This document shows positions 1 through 12,900 of a stretch of 64,000 nucleotides of DNA, piece after piece. Source of the stretch: Apostichopus japonicus. Its lineage: Eukaryota; Echinodermata; Holothuroidea; Aspidochirotida; Stichopodidae. The stretch covers positions 5,692,001-5,756,000 of the forward strand of contig NC_092561.1 of the NCBI RefSeq assembly GCF_037975245.1, given 5' to 3'. The notes under the pieces are model-generated. The model was not told the DNA's origin, made no database searches, and saw only the letters and a list, made by a program, of their open reading frames with translations. The stretch's first letter is position 1. Every line of letters begins with the position of its first letter. Made by a program: the position numbers and the translations under genes.

Positions 1-2235
1 TAGTCAATGTAAAAGAATGCCAATCACAATATGAAATTGCAGTCAATAATATTGACATTGCATGTACCCCTCCCCCACCCCTCCCCACCCCTCACCCCTC
101 CCTCCGTTACAATCACCACCCTGTTGAATAGCCATGAAATATGATAATATAACTGTGGTTTTTGATGATATCTGTGGTTAGCTTATTCGCAGTCCTGATA
201 AATTGTCGTGATATAGTCATTAATTTGTCAACATTCATACACAATAAGAAGAATCAACCCACAGTTTGGAAACTCAAATTACTTCAAAAAACAGCCATTG
301 GTGAAAGAGAAACTGCTCGTTTTTTTTTAGAATTTACGCAAAGAGGGAAAACAAATTGTTACAAAATAGAGATCTGGCAATAACAAAAGTAGTGTTCAGG
401 ATTTGAAAATGCTATGTAAGTACGATATTGGAGGAACGTTACTGCGGGGTTAGGATTAAAGATTAAGGATATTATAGGGACTAGATTTATATTACATGCT
501 AGAAACTGAAGAGTACTTGTAAAAGGAGATTGTTGAAATTATTATCAGAATCAGTTAATAGTGAATCAATAATTTTATCAGAAATGTAATATTTTTTGTT
601 CTGGAGACAAGTTGTGGTAGGGTGGTATTAATGTTTTCTATATGTTTGCATTGCCAAATATTACAAAAGGATATAACAAAGGATATGACAAAAGAATATA
701 ACAAAAGAATATAACAAAAGAAAAATAAATAAGACCACTGAATGGTGGACTGTAATTATTGAAACAAATGATGATATCAACAAACCAAAGTTAAAGAAAA
801 CAAATTTAAATTTCGCTTCAAAAGCTACCCTGCTGGATCAGGTGGTCGTTAATTAAAAAATTTAGTCTATTTGTAGTTATTTATTATCTTTATCAAGTCT
901 TTTTGTTGAATTTTTCTTGATTACTTTACATTTCATTTTCCCTGAGATTCAATTTCAAAAATTTAGTTCTCGTAAATTGTTCGAAAAGAAGAAGTGAAAA
1001 AGTAAAAAAAAGACTTTGAATTTAGAAATACTTTACATGTTTATGAAATGTTTTAATTTAATTACATAGGTTGATTACATTTCATGTAATTAGTTACAAT
1101 TAGTTATCTTATTCTGTGGTCTCCATTCAAATGACGTCTGCATGCTTGCTTTGTTGTAATTCAGACTACAATTTTTTTTTAATTAAATCTCTCTTACTAT
1201 ACTTTCCTTTTTATTCTCAAATTCCTGTTATCCTCTGCTCTTTAAAAATTTTCCAAAATATTATTTTCATTCAGATTTTGGACATACTGAAACACAATGA
1301 TGTAACTTCCTGATAACTTTCTGGAAAAACAAAAAACATGTGTTCAGATCACCATACACAGGGTGAGGGGGGGGAGGGGTGTCAACATAAGAGACACTAA
1401 TATCACTAGGAGGTTTCCAAAGTTAAACACAATACTTTCATATCTATATATCTATGGCATATATAATGAATCTTATGGCACAGCTATTGTGTCATTCCAC
1501 TCATTCAATACCAAATCAAGATATTTCTTGGCAGGTCATCTCTTGAATTTGGCTCATTTTTGGCATCATTTGTAGATATTAGTGAGGTAGGAAGGTCTGC
1601 ACAAATTTGACCATCCTCTGGCTTTGTACTTTTTGAGGTACAGCTGTTCAAAGTTGAGCTGCTAGGCTTAAGCGTGACCACATCACAAATGTACCAACTT
1701 TGAGTCCACATAAAATTCTTGATAAAACATGCTACAGTCATAAAAAATGGCTCCCTAGGACAATGTTTAGGCCATAAATTTCACAAATGGAATCTACCAG
1801 ATGGATTAGATTAGATTAGATAGATTAGAGGTACCGTTGTGGAGATAAATGTCCTCGAAAAATGGAACATTTCACACTGCCAGTTTTGCTGGGCCATTTT
1901 TGGTTGCATCTGACCAGTAAATGAAGACTGCTATAGGGACCAACCGTTCAGGTTCCTTATGGCCTACAGGGGTTATAAAGCAAGTGTCCTGCCAAGATAT
2001 TCTGAAAATTGATTGATTCTGTAAGGAATGACTCTATTATCTCTCTTAGATGTTGGATGATTAGGGAGATGTGACTAGGCACTTCAGTTGGTAATAATCT
2101 ACTTTTCTTGATGAATCAAGTTAGTATGTTTTATTTCAATTCCTTGAAGTTTAGTCACATGTGCACTGTGGCTCATCCTTAGTTAATATCTTCTCCTTTT
2201 CAGAGGATATTAATATTTACACTAGGTATATAGTT

Positions 2236-2735
2236 ATTACATTAGTTTCAAACAAAAATCGTAACCATAATTGGCAATATACGTTTCCTAATGACACCTA
2301 TATTTACGTAAACAAATTGGTATGAACGGAAGAAAACCCATATTGATTCCGTTCAAATTCCCATGACGTTTTGTATTAAACGTGTGCGTTATTTAATTCA
2401 GATATATATGACATTCATTGGGTATCATCATTCATTGTTAATAACGTCTCTTTTTCAGATAAATATGACACGCAGAGGTCATTATTATTATTACACTAGT
2501 TTAAAGAATATTCGACGCCATAATTGGCAATATACTTTTCTAATGACAGCTATATTTACGTAATAAATTGCTATGAACGGTAGAAAAACCTATATTGATT
2601 CAGTTCAGTTCCATGACGTTTATTAACGTGTGCGTTATTTTATTCAGTTAGATGTGACATTCAGTGGTTATCATCATTAAAGTATTTAAGTTTTTATCGA
2701 TTTGATCAATTTAGCGTTTCTCGTTGATACTAAAA
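2236..2735. repeat. Degenerate tandem duplication, about 253-bp unit, two copies
   Basis: The motif ccataattggcaatatac recurs at 2265 and 2518. Both are followed by matching blocks: ctatatttacgta, ctatattgatt(c)...gttca, ccatgacgttt and cgtgtgcgttatt. Copies differ by scattered substitutions and small indels. Confidence 0.8.
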
Positions 2736-4720
2736 TCACCCTTGCCCCCCCCCCCCTTCCCCCTAAAAAAATAATAATAGAAAAATCTAAGCTATTACTT
2801 TGATCAGTCAAGGTTCTTTCTCCAGTAGAGAAGAAAAAGTTGAAAGTGTTTGATAGTTTCCGAATTGCTCTTGACATGTGTTTAATGTTAAGTGTATGAA
2901 CATTTAAGAATCGAATCAAATGATTCCACTTCTTGCAATCTCAATAACCTTTTTTGAAAATAAAAAAAAGTTTGGAGTGTTTCTTAATGTGATCACCCCC
3001 TCCCCCTCCCCCCTATATCAATCTAGATTTAATACAAGTTTTAATTTGGATTTATTGATGTCAAAAAATTCCCATATTATATTGTCCACAATAATGTATG
3101 TGTGTGTATGTATACATGATATTATTATCTATATTATATTATGATGTATTTGTGATTTCTTTTTCATTCATGTACTACCTTGAAATGATGCAAATTTTGG
3201 TCAGTTTACGAAATATTTTATGACGTGAAAGAGACTGAAAATGGAAATTGTAACCTTTCATAATATACCTAAAGAAGTTCCAAAATGTCATGATGGGGAT
3301 AATGTCTGCGTGTGTGGTAAAATAGCAGTTATTTACTAAGTTTTGGCTTTTCCCATAGCTGATGTGGAATATAGCATAAAGTCCTACTTTGCATAAAAGA
3401 ATCGGGCTTGATGGTTATAATAATTTATCATTGTGTGGTAGAAACGACGTACCAATTCGTATCGCCTACTTTGTAGGTAGCATACCACAATGAAAGGAGC
3501 ATATACGTCCGCATGAAGGGGCTAGCCCGTGATGATTGTCAAGAAATAGCCTTAACTAGACCTAGTGAATTGACGTTCCTGTTATTTTGAATGTATAAAC
3601 GTTATTTTGTTATGGTTGGATGTTGAAGAGGATAATGTAACTGCCGATGGATTAATGTGGTTTGATGGGGATTAAAGGAATTTAATTTAATTGAAATTTT
3701 AGACGTTTTTTTTGTGGCTGAAACAAGAAGCTTTCGCAACTAGAGCTGGTGCATTGGTCGTGAAGTACTGTGCTAAACTTTGTCATTCTTGTACATGAAA
3801 ATCTTAAAGGTCACAGTTGGTAACTTTTGCGTGCATGATGGTCCAAGCTACCATGCGGTGGCGGGCATGCTATGCGATTTGAAAAACGTCTTTCTACGCT
3901 TAAGTGACATTGTAAAGCAACTAATTTAAGTGGGTAAGTTAATGGAGCAATTTAACTGTTCTAAGACACATAGATTCTTCTATGGAGTATATGCTATGTT
4001 CAGTAGGCCTACTTTCGTTTCCCAGCCATCTATGGAACGCCAATCGTGTCATATTGAGGCATTCGTGTGTATATATATATCTATATATACATAAGACTAA
4101 GCTTGGTTCTCCGCATGGTGATGGTTGGACTAGTAACTTTGGTCTAGGGAAAATTCGAACACGCTTAATATATATTTTTTTTTCGGTAATCGAAAAGTAA
4201 GAAGTTCCTTTAGTTGGTCGTAGAGTGATAATAAGTTCCTGTATTTTGCTGTGATGTGTGGTTTCTGAAATCGTCAGTATAAACTATTTCAATATGATAG
4301 ACATGATTTGAAAGAAGAAAAAATGAAACGAAAATGACCAAACTCGAGAGAGTACTCGGAATTAAAATTTTCATTTGTGCCACATAATCTATATCAGTAT
4401 TTGTTAACAAAATTCAGTGAATCAGGTATTTTACGTACGTATATATGTCTATATTCTAAACAGAAACATTTAACGGGATAATAGTACGTACAAAATTATT
4501 AAAGAATAACTTTAGGCACAACATGAACTTTGACATGTAGAATGTTTTCAAACATCCAGATCTTTTGTCCAGACTGTATTTCTCTACCACTTTCGATTTC
4601 TGAGAAATTACTCTTTAAACATCATCTGAGGTTCACCAGTACAAGTGGCTGGACTACTGAGTCTAACACAGACCCCATCAAGTCAGTTCCTCATACAGAT
4701 GCAGCACTAAACTAAATATG

Positions 4721-4725
<5 letters not shown>

Positions 4726-4768
<43 letters not shown>

Positions 4769-4790
4769 ATATATATATATATATATATCT
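4726..4790. repeat. (TA)n microsatellite
   Basis: About 65 bp of alternating TA with one interruption. Confidence 0.95.
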
Positions 4791-5924
4791 ACTATTAGTA
4801 CTATTGTGTATTGATTACCGCCACACCATATTGTATTTAGAAAATAAAGTTAACAATAAAAGATATACACTATAGACCAAGAGTGATAACGTCTCCATCT
4901 CTTTTTTTTCCTGTTTTGTCTGAGACATTTTGTTGAAGTCTACAACGGTCTCGAAGGAGTCAAACATTTAATATCTACTTGCGGCCAACCCCTCCCCAGT
5001 CCCAATCACCCACCCCCCCCCCCCCTCTTCTAGAATTACGGTACTCGAGTTTGTCCGTGTGCTCGCTTTCTTTTCATCTGGGATGGGCAACCTACGGGCC
5101 ACATGCCAGTGATTTTTTGCGGCATGTGAGATGTCTTAAGAAAAAAGTCTTCGGAATCAAAGATTTGAAATCCACAGCAGGTCGTTGGTTAGGTGCGGCC
5201 CAGTCAATTTTTCACTCCTTATATCTGACCCATTCATTCAAAGAGGTTTCCCACCCCTGTAACCCCTGTAATTTAGATGTTAACGCTAGAAGCTGTTAAC
5301 CTAGCGTACTCTCTCGACGTGCGAAAGTGAATTACAGTTTTGGCTGACTCTTGAATTTGGACGTGAACAAGCGTGAAAGATGAAGGCAAGTACTTCAGAT
5401 TTCGCACTTTCATCAATGATTCTATCGTTGCTAGGGACTTGTGATTGGGAAGGGTTGGGGGTGTAGAATCATAATTTTCCAATTAGGTGGATTCGTAAGC
5501 CGTATCGCAAGTTAGTAGAATTTAAGGTGCTAAGTCGAACACCGATTGGTCGTGTCCAGACAAGTTTGAAGTTAGTTTGTCAGCATATTCTACTTTATTA
5601 TGGGTTGTACAAGGAGTTAGGAACAAGATTTCGGCTCATTTGTTAATTAGAATTCGAAAGCCTAGAATTAGAAATATTGGAAATAGCCTTATATTATTGA
5701 CTCCGAAATCAGAAGTATCCTGTCAAGATTACGATCAGTTTAGTAAATTTTGTAATTTTTGTTGCATAGATCAAATTTTCGAAATGGTTTTGACCACCGA
5801 TTTTCGAACTATAGAAGATTCGAGCCAATTATTGTGGTGAGACACCACCCCCCCCCCCCCCCCTCGTAGTTAGGTCCTTGAAATAATATACAGGCTACAA
5901 CTATTTATGACTGCTGTAATTAGT

Positions 5925-6210
5925 GGCAGCAAACTGAAGTGACGTCATAAGTAAAACATTACGTAATTATATTTGTCATGAGTTATTGCAAAAGTTGATT
6001 TTCTTATCGAATGATAATAAACTGTAGAATTTTCGATGCTGATTGCAGAAAAAGTGACTATTCCCTATCGATGGCAGCAGACATAAATGACGTCACTTTC
6101 CTTTGTAAGAAAAACATTACTATTCATTTTTTGATTGAATGAGGATAAACTGTAGAAGGTTCGATACTGACGTCAGAAATTGTAGATTTCCTATCGGGGG
6201 CAGCAGACTG
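5925..6210. repeat. Degenerate tandem repeat, about 130-bp unit
   Basis: Blocks ggcagca(g/a)ac, tgacgtca, aaaacattac, gataaactgtagaa and cctatcg recur in the same order at intervals of about 126-148 bp, giving two full copies plus the start of a third. The repeated TGACGTCA core is also a CRE-type palindrome. Confidence 0.75.
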
Positions 6211-7624
6211 GCCAGCACTGGCAGTAGCTTCTGGCGAAGTAGCTTCCCGGTAATCCTTTATTTGAACTTCTCGAATTCTGGTTCCATGAATTCGATCTTG
6301 TATTGTATTCTGTGGAAACCAAATAAAAACTTATCGTTATGTAGGATTTAAAATATGAGCAAATCACATAACATCTCCCAGCAACTTAAAAGAATAGTCC
6401 AGGCCAATTTTTTTTGTAAGTTAAAGAGGAAAATAATCTAAGCATTCTGGTGAAATTTGTATACAATTCCTATGTACCGTTTTTGAGATATTGACAGTTG
6501 AAATTATCTGATATTCTACCAAACGTGAACTTGAAGCAAACAGGTGTGATGTCATAGTTGCACACTGACAAATAATGTTTTTTATTTTTCTTTATTTTTC
6601 AGTCTACTTATTTGACCTTGGATTGGATAGGGTTACTAGTTTGTCTAATAGGACGTTTATAAAATACCAATACCTATGGTACATTCACATCATGGATGCA
6701 TCCAATTTTGGAGTATAAAATTAGACGTACATTTTCAAGGAAAACAAAACAAAACAAAACATCAGTTTGCAACAACGTCACACCTGTTTGCTCCAAGTCC
6801 ACTATTGGTATGAAAGGTGGCAACTCCAACTGTCAACTTCTCAAAAAACGATGCGGGCGGGGGGGGGGGGGGGAGTGGGGGATGAGTAGTCTTGTGCGAA
6901 GATTTAGTAACTATAAGTCTGTTACTGTTTTCTCTGAAGTATACCTTCTGAGAATGTTGTGAGTGGAGATACACAGAAGTTTGATTAGGATGGTGAAGAG
7001 TAGGGGCTCAACAACTAGTTCGTATTGAAGTGGAGGAGGGGGGGGGCGGGTAAATGTTTGATCGTCCGGGTGGTGTGTTAGAGGAGAGAGTTGTCTAAAT
7101 TCAGGTACTGTGCGCTATCCTCTTTGGAGAAGGGGGGGGGGGCTGAAGCCCCTCCCGTAGTGTACGTGGTACCCCCTGGTGAAGAGTGCCTTAGTTTCTT
7201 CAATTGCAGTCTGGTTTCATTAAGACAGAATTTAAAAGGTTTGGCAAGGGTTCTTTTATAGCCAAACTCAAAAAGCTGTTTTACACCTAAATATGCTAGA
7301 AAATCAGAGAAATGGTCACTTCTATACTGACAAACTTCAACGAGTTGGCCATTTTTTGGGGCCTCCATCCCCAAAACACATATTTCACTAAGACATGTCG
7401 TTGTCCATGTTAATCCTTCTCAATGTCTTGTGGTAATCGAAAGGATCAAACTCCTCAAGAATTTAAGTTTGGTATGTCTTTTCCAGTTATAGTCATGCAT
7501 ACTACGTTTGGAACTATTTACTTAATTCTTAGCATTTTTTTATTTATTTTTTATTTTATGTATATTTTTTTTCTACGTTTAGGGTTCTATTTATTATCGA
7601 TTAATATTTAGGTTTTTTGTTACT

Positions 7625-7712
7625 ACCTGTTTTTAGGTTTTACATTTGTAAAGCGCTTTGAGCAGCTTTGGTGATTATTCGCTCTCCACATATTACTTAT
7701 TATTATTATTAG
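7625..7712 (+). repeat. 3' tail of a SINE-like element
   Basis: The sequence gtaaagcgctttga followed by an ATT-rich simple tail (attattattatta) matches the 3' end of the SINE at 15043-15359, in the opposite orientation. No tRNA-like head is visible, so this is a truncated copy. Confidence 0.6.
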
Positions 7713-7871
7713 TCCATACAGGCTAAACTAAGACGTTTAAATACCGATGACTTTGAATTAAAAAAAAATAGAGCGTAAAATCACTACATTTGAATATAAT
7801 AAGTGTCAATCTTCGCGTTGAAAATAGTGTAGCCTCGTATAAAACGATTTCAGATTCCACGATATTCTTAC

Positions 7872-8022
7872 CTTGATATTAAGCCAGTGTAGGTCTTTTC
7901 GTGTCTCTGGGTCCAACACATAGACAATGGCAAACAGGGTCCCCCAGAGTGGGACAGAGACGATATGAAATACAGCCAAAATAAAAGGAGGCTCGCGGAA
8001 AGGTTTGCGAAATGTCAGAGCC
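7872..8022 (-). CDS. GPCR exon 8 (residues 248-298, TM7)
   Basis: The acceptor is gtttacag. The exon encodes FILAVFHIVSVPLWGTLFAI (TM7) and the start of the tail (DPETRKDLHWLNIK). The donor is AAG/GTAAG, phase 0. Reading through instead gives a stop within about 25 codons, so intron retention would end the protein near 7806. Confidence 0.85.
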
Positions 8023-9847
8023 CTGTAAACGAAAATACAAACAAACAAATATAGGAAAAATGAAAACAGAGATTCGAATGTCCCGAGTCTTATATTCAAA
8101 TAGCATGACATGAATCTGGATCATTCATAAAAACAAATCTAATGTGATCTGATTCGGTGTTATTTCGTATAATGTCTGAATTTCTCAGAGAAAGCCCACC
8201 CCCCCAAAAAAAAGGGGGCAATGAAAGACGAAGTCGCAAAATGTCTTACAAAATATTACAAAATTTAAAATTAAAAGATGTTCTGTTCGATACAAACTAC
8301 TAGGAGGATGTGGTTTTCCCCTAAAGATTCCGAAAAATTATCATCAACTTTAGCCACCAGGAAAATCCTTTATAAGTAATTATGTTTCATGTTTGAGGTG
8401 ATTAAAATGCCATTGTTCTTCGTAATTTTTTGTTATTGGAGTGAGAAAGGAGACAATAAGTTGAAGACAAATCTTTCTGGAATAAAAACATTAGCAATTT
8501 ATGTCATTCTTAGCTCAACCTTCATCTTACCTGAGGGTATAAGACTTCTTTTCCATACCTTTAACCGAGGCCTTAGTCCCATCCAGTAACATTAACAATA
8601 GATTATATAAATGACATAGCAAGTTATGTAATTACAGGGTCGTTGTATCCTACAAGTCGTAATTTTGACCGAAAAAAACTAGCGGAAGGGAAGCGGACCC
8701 TGAGGGGAGGGATGGGGGGGGGGGCGGTGGATGAAAACCCATACCTGTAGACAATCGGAAAGATGGAAACTAATAGTATTGCCAATGGATACAACATCAT
8801 CGGTCGTACAAGCCTCTTGTACACCTCATATCGATGGTTCTCCGTCGGACGTTCCCGCCATATTGGTTTTAGAGTCAAGACAGTATAGACGACTTTCGCG
8901 TATAGTGCAAAGATAACCAGTATTATCACCAAATACTCGACGTAAAAACTAGATTGAAAATTTAAAATGACAGAATTGGTATAAACAAAGTCATAATTAA
9001 CATAAAATATGTCATTCTCAAAAAAAGAGAAGAAAAAAAAGAAGGATTTTTAACTTACGGACAAAGAAATAACCCCGAAATCCTTTATAAGGACGGAAAA
9101 TGGGTACGGGTGGGGTGTGAGGACGGTAAATGGGTACGGGTGGGGTGGGGTGTGAGGACGGTAAATGGGCACGAGTGGGTTGTGAGGACGGGAAATGGGC
9201 ACGGGTGGGGTGTGAGGACGGGAAATGGGTACGGGTGGGGTGTGAGGACGGGATATGGGTACGAGTGGGGTGGGGTGTGATGGGGTGGTCCAGGTATCGG
9301 AAGTTTCAATAAACACTCATTTTGGACCTCTTTCAGTATGATTTAAAACGACTGAACCACTTAACCGGAAATGTTGTTGGTTTCTAGCTGGGGGACCGTA
9401 ACGCTGTCGCAGGTATACGGTATCTGTTAACATCCATCACTGCTATACTATAGAGACCTATCATTTGAAGCTGAGTTGTTGAATGATCACAGGCGAACGC
9501 CTTCTAATAACATGTTAGACATTCAGGTGTTGGAAATAATCGGAAGGCGTCCTCACACCCTTCCAACCCACCTCAACTCCCCTCACTACTCCCTCGATTC
9601 CTGACCGTATAGTCACTGAATAGTAAACTGTGTGCTTGCAAGTTCTGGACAGGTCAAACAGTAATAAAAATGATAACTGTGGATTGCCATCACCGCGTAC
9701 AACGTTGTCTGTTTTCATCAGTTAAATATAACCGTTACGAAAAATTAAATATAAAATGGAATATTTTAAACTGTTTTACTTACGCCCAAACTTTCCAGCG
9801 ATGATCATTTATCCAACTGTACAATAGTAAAGACACAAATTGGTTAT

Positions 9848-9907
<60 letters not shown>

Positions 9908-12900
9908 GCAATAAAAATCACCGAATAATAAAAAAATCCCTACTGTAAATGTGCGTATAACGTAGTTTCTCATATTAAAATATCTCCAATAACATTACGT
10001 GTCAGATATCGCCACCCCCCCCACCCGAACCCCCCCCCCCCAAACAAAACAACAAGAGCAACGATAGCAAACAACATACAAAAAACAAGAACCAACTGTT
10101 TGAATCCCGGCTGTCAAGCATGAGGGGTCCCGATAGGAATGTGCTGGTATAGCTGTACCAAAAATGTACCAAAATCTATATATTTCATGTACTATATAAA
10201 TTAACGAAGCGGTTATAATTTCTTACCACCACGTGATAGCTGGTCCGTATTTACCAAATACAAGAGGTATCATTGTCGCAACGGTTGACACTCCCCAACA
10301 GAGTACGTGATAAACGCTGGAACAGGAGTAGAAAGAAAAACTGGAAAGTAATTACAATTCTATCCGGGAAATTGTCCCGCCCTTATCTTCACCTGTATTC
10401 TTTCCTTTAGTCCTCCGCCTTCAAATCTGGACTTCCGTTTGGATAATTCCACCTTTGTTTCTATGGCTGTTGGTCATATTTTAATATCATACTTTTCAAG
10501 GACGAGATAATAGACATATCATGACGACCGATCATTAAACTCAACCAAACATCCTGAACGAAAAGTCTTGGAAATCGAGAAGATGAAGAAAAATTTCACT
10601 CTCCCCTTCCCCCCCTCTTTTTTCTTGATAAGTTGCAAATCCACTAAGCAAGCCAAGTCCTGTCTTCTTGGCTAATATAGCTAAATATATGCATTACACC
10701 ATGAATGTAACATCAGTGGTCGACCGAGTACAAGGTAACAATATGGCGGGCCATCAGTCTCAAATCGTGGGGAATCGACATATCCTGATTAAAATCGACA
10801 TATACTAATTTCCTTCGACTTATACCAGTTTGTAGCAGCTTAAATTGACTTCTACCGATTTAAATTGTCATATCATCGATTTAAACTGGTATATTTAAGA
10901 CCGATGGCCGATAGGTACAATATACACATAGCTTACATCGGATGTAATTACCAACATATCGGGTACAATGAAGCAATAGTTCACATAAATTGTCGTACAG
11001 AGATCATATGTGGTAGCGCTACAATATGGTAGACATGTTGTGGAACGTATATCAGCAGCTGAAGGTTTTCATATCAAATAAGCGTTACAATTGATGAAAA
11101 CAAGGATAAAATGCTGGGTTTTTATGGATATGCATTTACAGGAAAAGGAGCAGAGTACTCTCTCAGTTCTCTTAGAAGAAAGTAACTGTTTACCCTTCGA
11201 TTTTCCGACTTGAATTCGGCCGGCGTAATGACATGACGTTTAGAAACAAGTTGACGGTCAAGCACAGCTGCCACATTAAGATTGTCCAAGCTGAATCAAC
11301 AGCAACAAAAAATACATTAAATAAATAATAATGATAATAATATTAATCATAATCATAATCATCATAATCATAATAAAAAAGGAAGACATTAATACTGATA
11401 GTATAATTTAGAATGTCAAGAGTACAAATAGTGGAAGGTTTATATATCCTTTCAAACGTTGCCTTTGTCTTGATCTCTAAAGCCATGGACGTCGCCAGAT
11501 ATTTTGAAATTGGTGGAGAGGGCCCAGCAAAATGAGAGCAACATTTGGGGATGGGGCACACATTGTGGGTAGACCTATATATTGCAAGCGTGAATCGTAG
11601 GGTCATAGGGCCTCTGGTCGGAGGTCAAGAGGGGGGGGGGGAGAAACCACATGAAGCTTTGCGGCTTTTATCGTTTCCAGAACTTATATCAGCATCAAAT
11701 CAGCAGAATTTGGAGATAGACGTACGTAATCTTTTTAATTTTAATTTTTTCAAAATATAGTCAACAGAAATCAACAAATTTTTGGGTGTGGGGGGGGGGG
11801 TGTTATGGCAAATTTCAAATGGCACCCAACATACTACTTGACAACGTTACAGACTAAAAGCAGAAATTCGCGCGGTTAACTTACAACATTGTTTAACTGG
11901 TTGCGGTTGTAGAATATAATTTCTCGCCATAAAATAAACACACAGAAAAAAAAAATAAAAAACCAGTGCTCCTTTGTTGCAAAGATGTTTCGTAAATGCT
12001 TACACTCTCAGTTAAGTTCTAAAAATGTTAGAATTCACTCTTGGAGAGTAACCATTGCGATAACTCTTTCAATCTAAGAGTGAATTTCACTCGTATTAAT
12101 ATAATGACTTCATGTCAAGGAAACTGTAAAACATCGTGATTGAGCAGTGGTGGTCAAACTTAAAAGACAAAGTGAATCTGACCGGAAGTGAATTATAGCT
12201 GGACATGTGCAACCATGCCATGCATTGAGCTGTATATGAAAGATACATACAATTGAACTGTAGGGACATCCCTTTCAATATGCACCATGTACCGTTGACA
12301 CCGTCGCGGTCCTCCTGCAAAAATGAAATTAAGAATGCAAAATGTCCCTACCTTCTATAGTCTCTTAACATACACAATAATATCATGATATTGATTTTGT
12401 TTCAGAGTAAACATTGTTGGTTTTGCAGTGATTGAAGAAAAGAGTCCCCACCCCCTCCCTCCGCGCCCCCACATCCCCGTTTCTGCTCAGCACTCCCCTC
12501 TCCTGAAAGCTTTCTGCGCCACCAAGACCTTAGCTTGCCTCAAAAACTCGTTAATTATCACCGAGAGAACAAAACTAAGTCTTGCACACGATATTATAGA
12601 ATCACGATGGCTAAATGGGAACATAGGGAAAAAGGTGTTCCCAAATCTCAAAAGTTTGACTTTATATCTCAAAATGTTGACTTTTTAATCTCATAATTTT
12701 GACTTTTTATCTCAACTGTTTTTCTTTCCTATGTCACCATTAAGCCACCGTAGAGAATACCTCAATATGACCAGATATTTGGGTTTTGTTTGTGTGAGTG
12801 TGTGTGAAATGAACTTCCATGAGCTGGAAAGTAAACGTCCGCCTGGGATTATGTTGACAAAGTCGAAACTATATGCCTATACTTTATAAATATCTTTTGG

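Larger units (their letters stand above)
1..7805. other. Gene-poor flank
   Basis: No coding exon is recognised on either strand. The stretch holds poly-C/G runs (for example 2744-2758, 5012-5027, 5848-5862, 6857-6871), tandem duplications at about 2236-2735 and 5925-6210, a TA microsatellite near 4726-4790 and a SINE tail near 7625-7712. The missing terminal exon of the GPCR gene may lie here on the minus strand. Confidence 0.5.

Noticed and set aside
3430..3492. Inverted repeat tcattgtgtggta / taccacaatga
   Set aside because: The arms are only about 12 bp with a gap and no associated element ends; likely chance.
4979..5299. 106-residue Pro-rich plus ORF
   Set aside because: It begins in a poly-C tract, does not use an ATG start, and shows no domain.
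7078..7374. 98-residue minus ORF considered as the missing GPCR tail exon
   Set aside because: It has no convincing acceptor in phase 0, and it ends in poly-Pro from a G/C tract; it looks like a repeat fragment.
7387..7424. Short frame TLRRINMDNDMS-stop on the minus strand after an AG, considered as the terminal GPCR exon
   Set aside because: The phase fits but the acceptor lacks a good pyrimidine tract, and there is no family support for such a short tail.
9050..9316. Repetitive Pro/His and Gly/Trp ORFs on both strands
   Set aside because: They are read-through of the 30-bp minisatellite in a GPCR intron.
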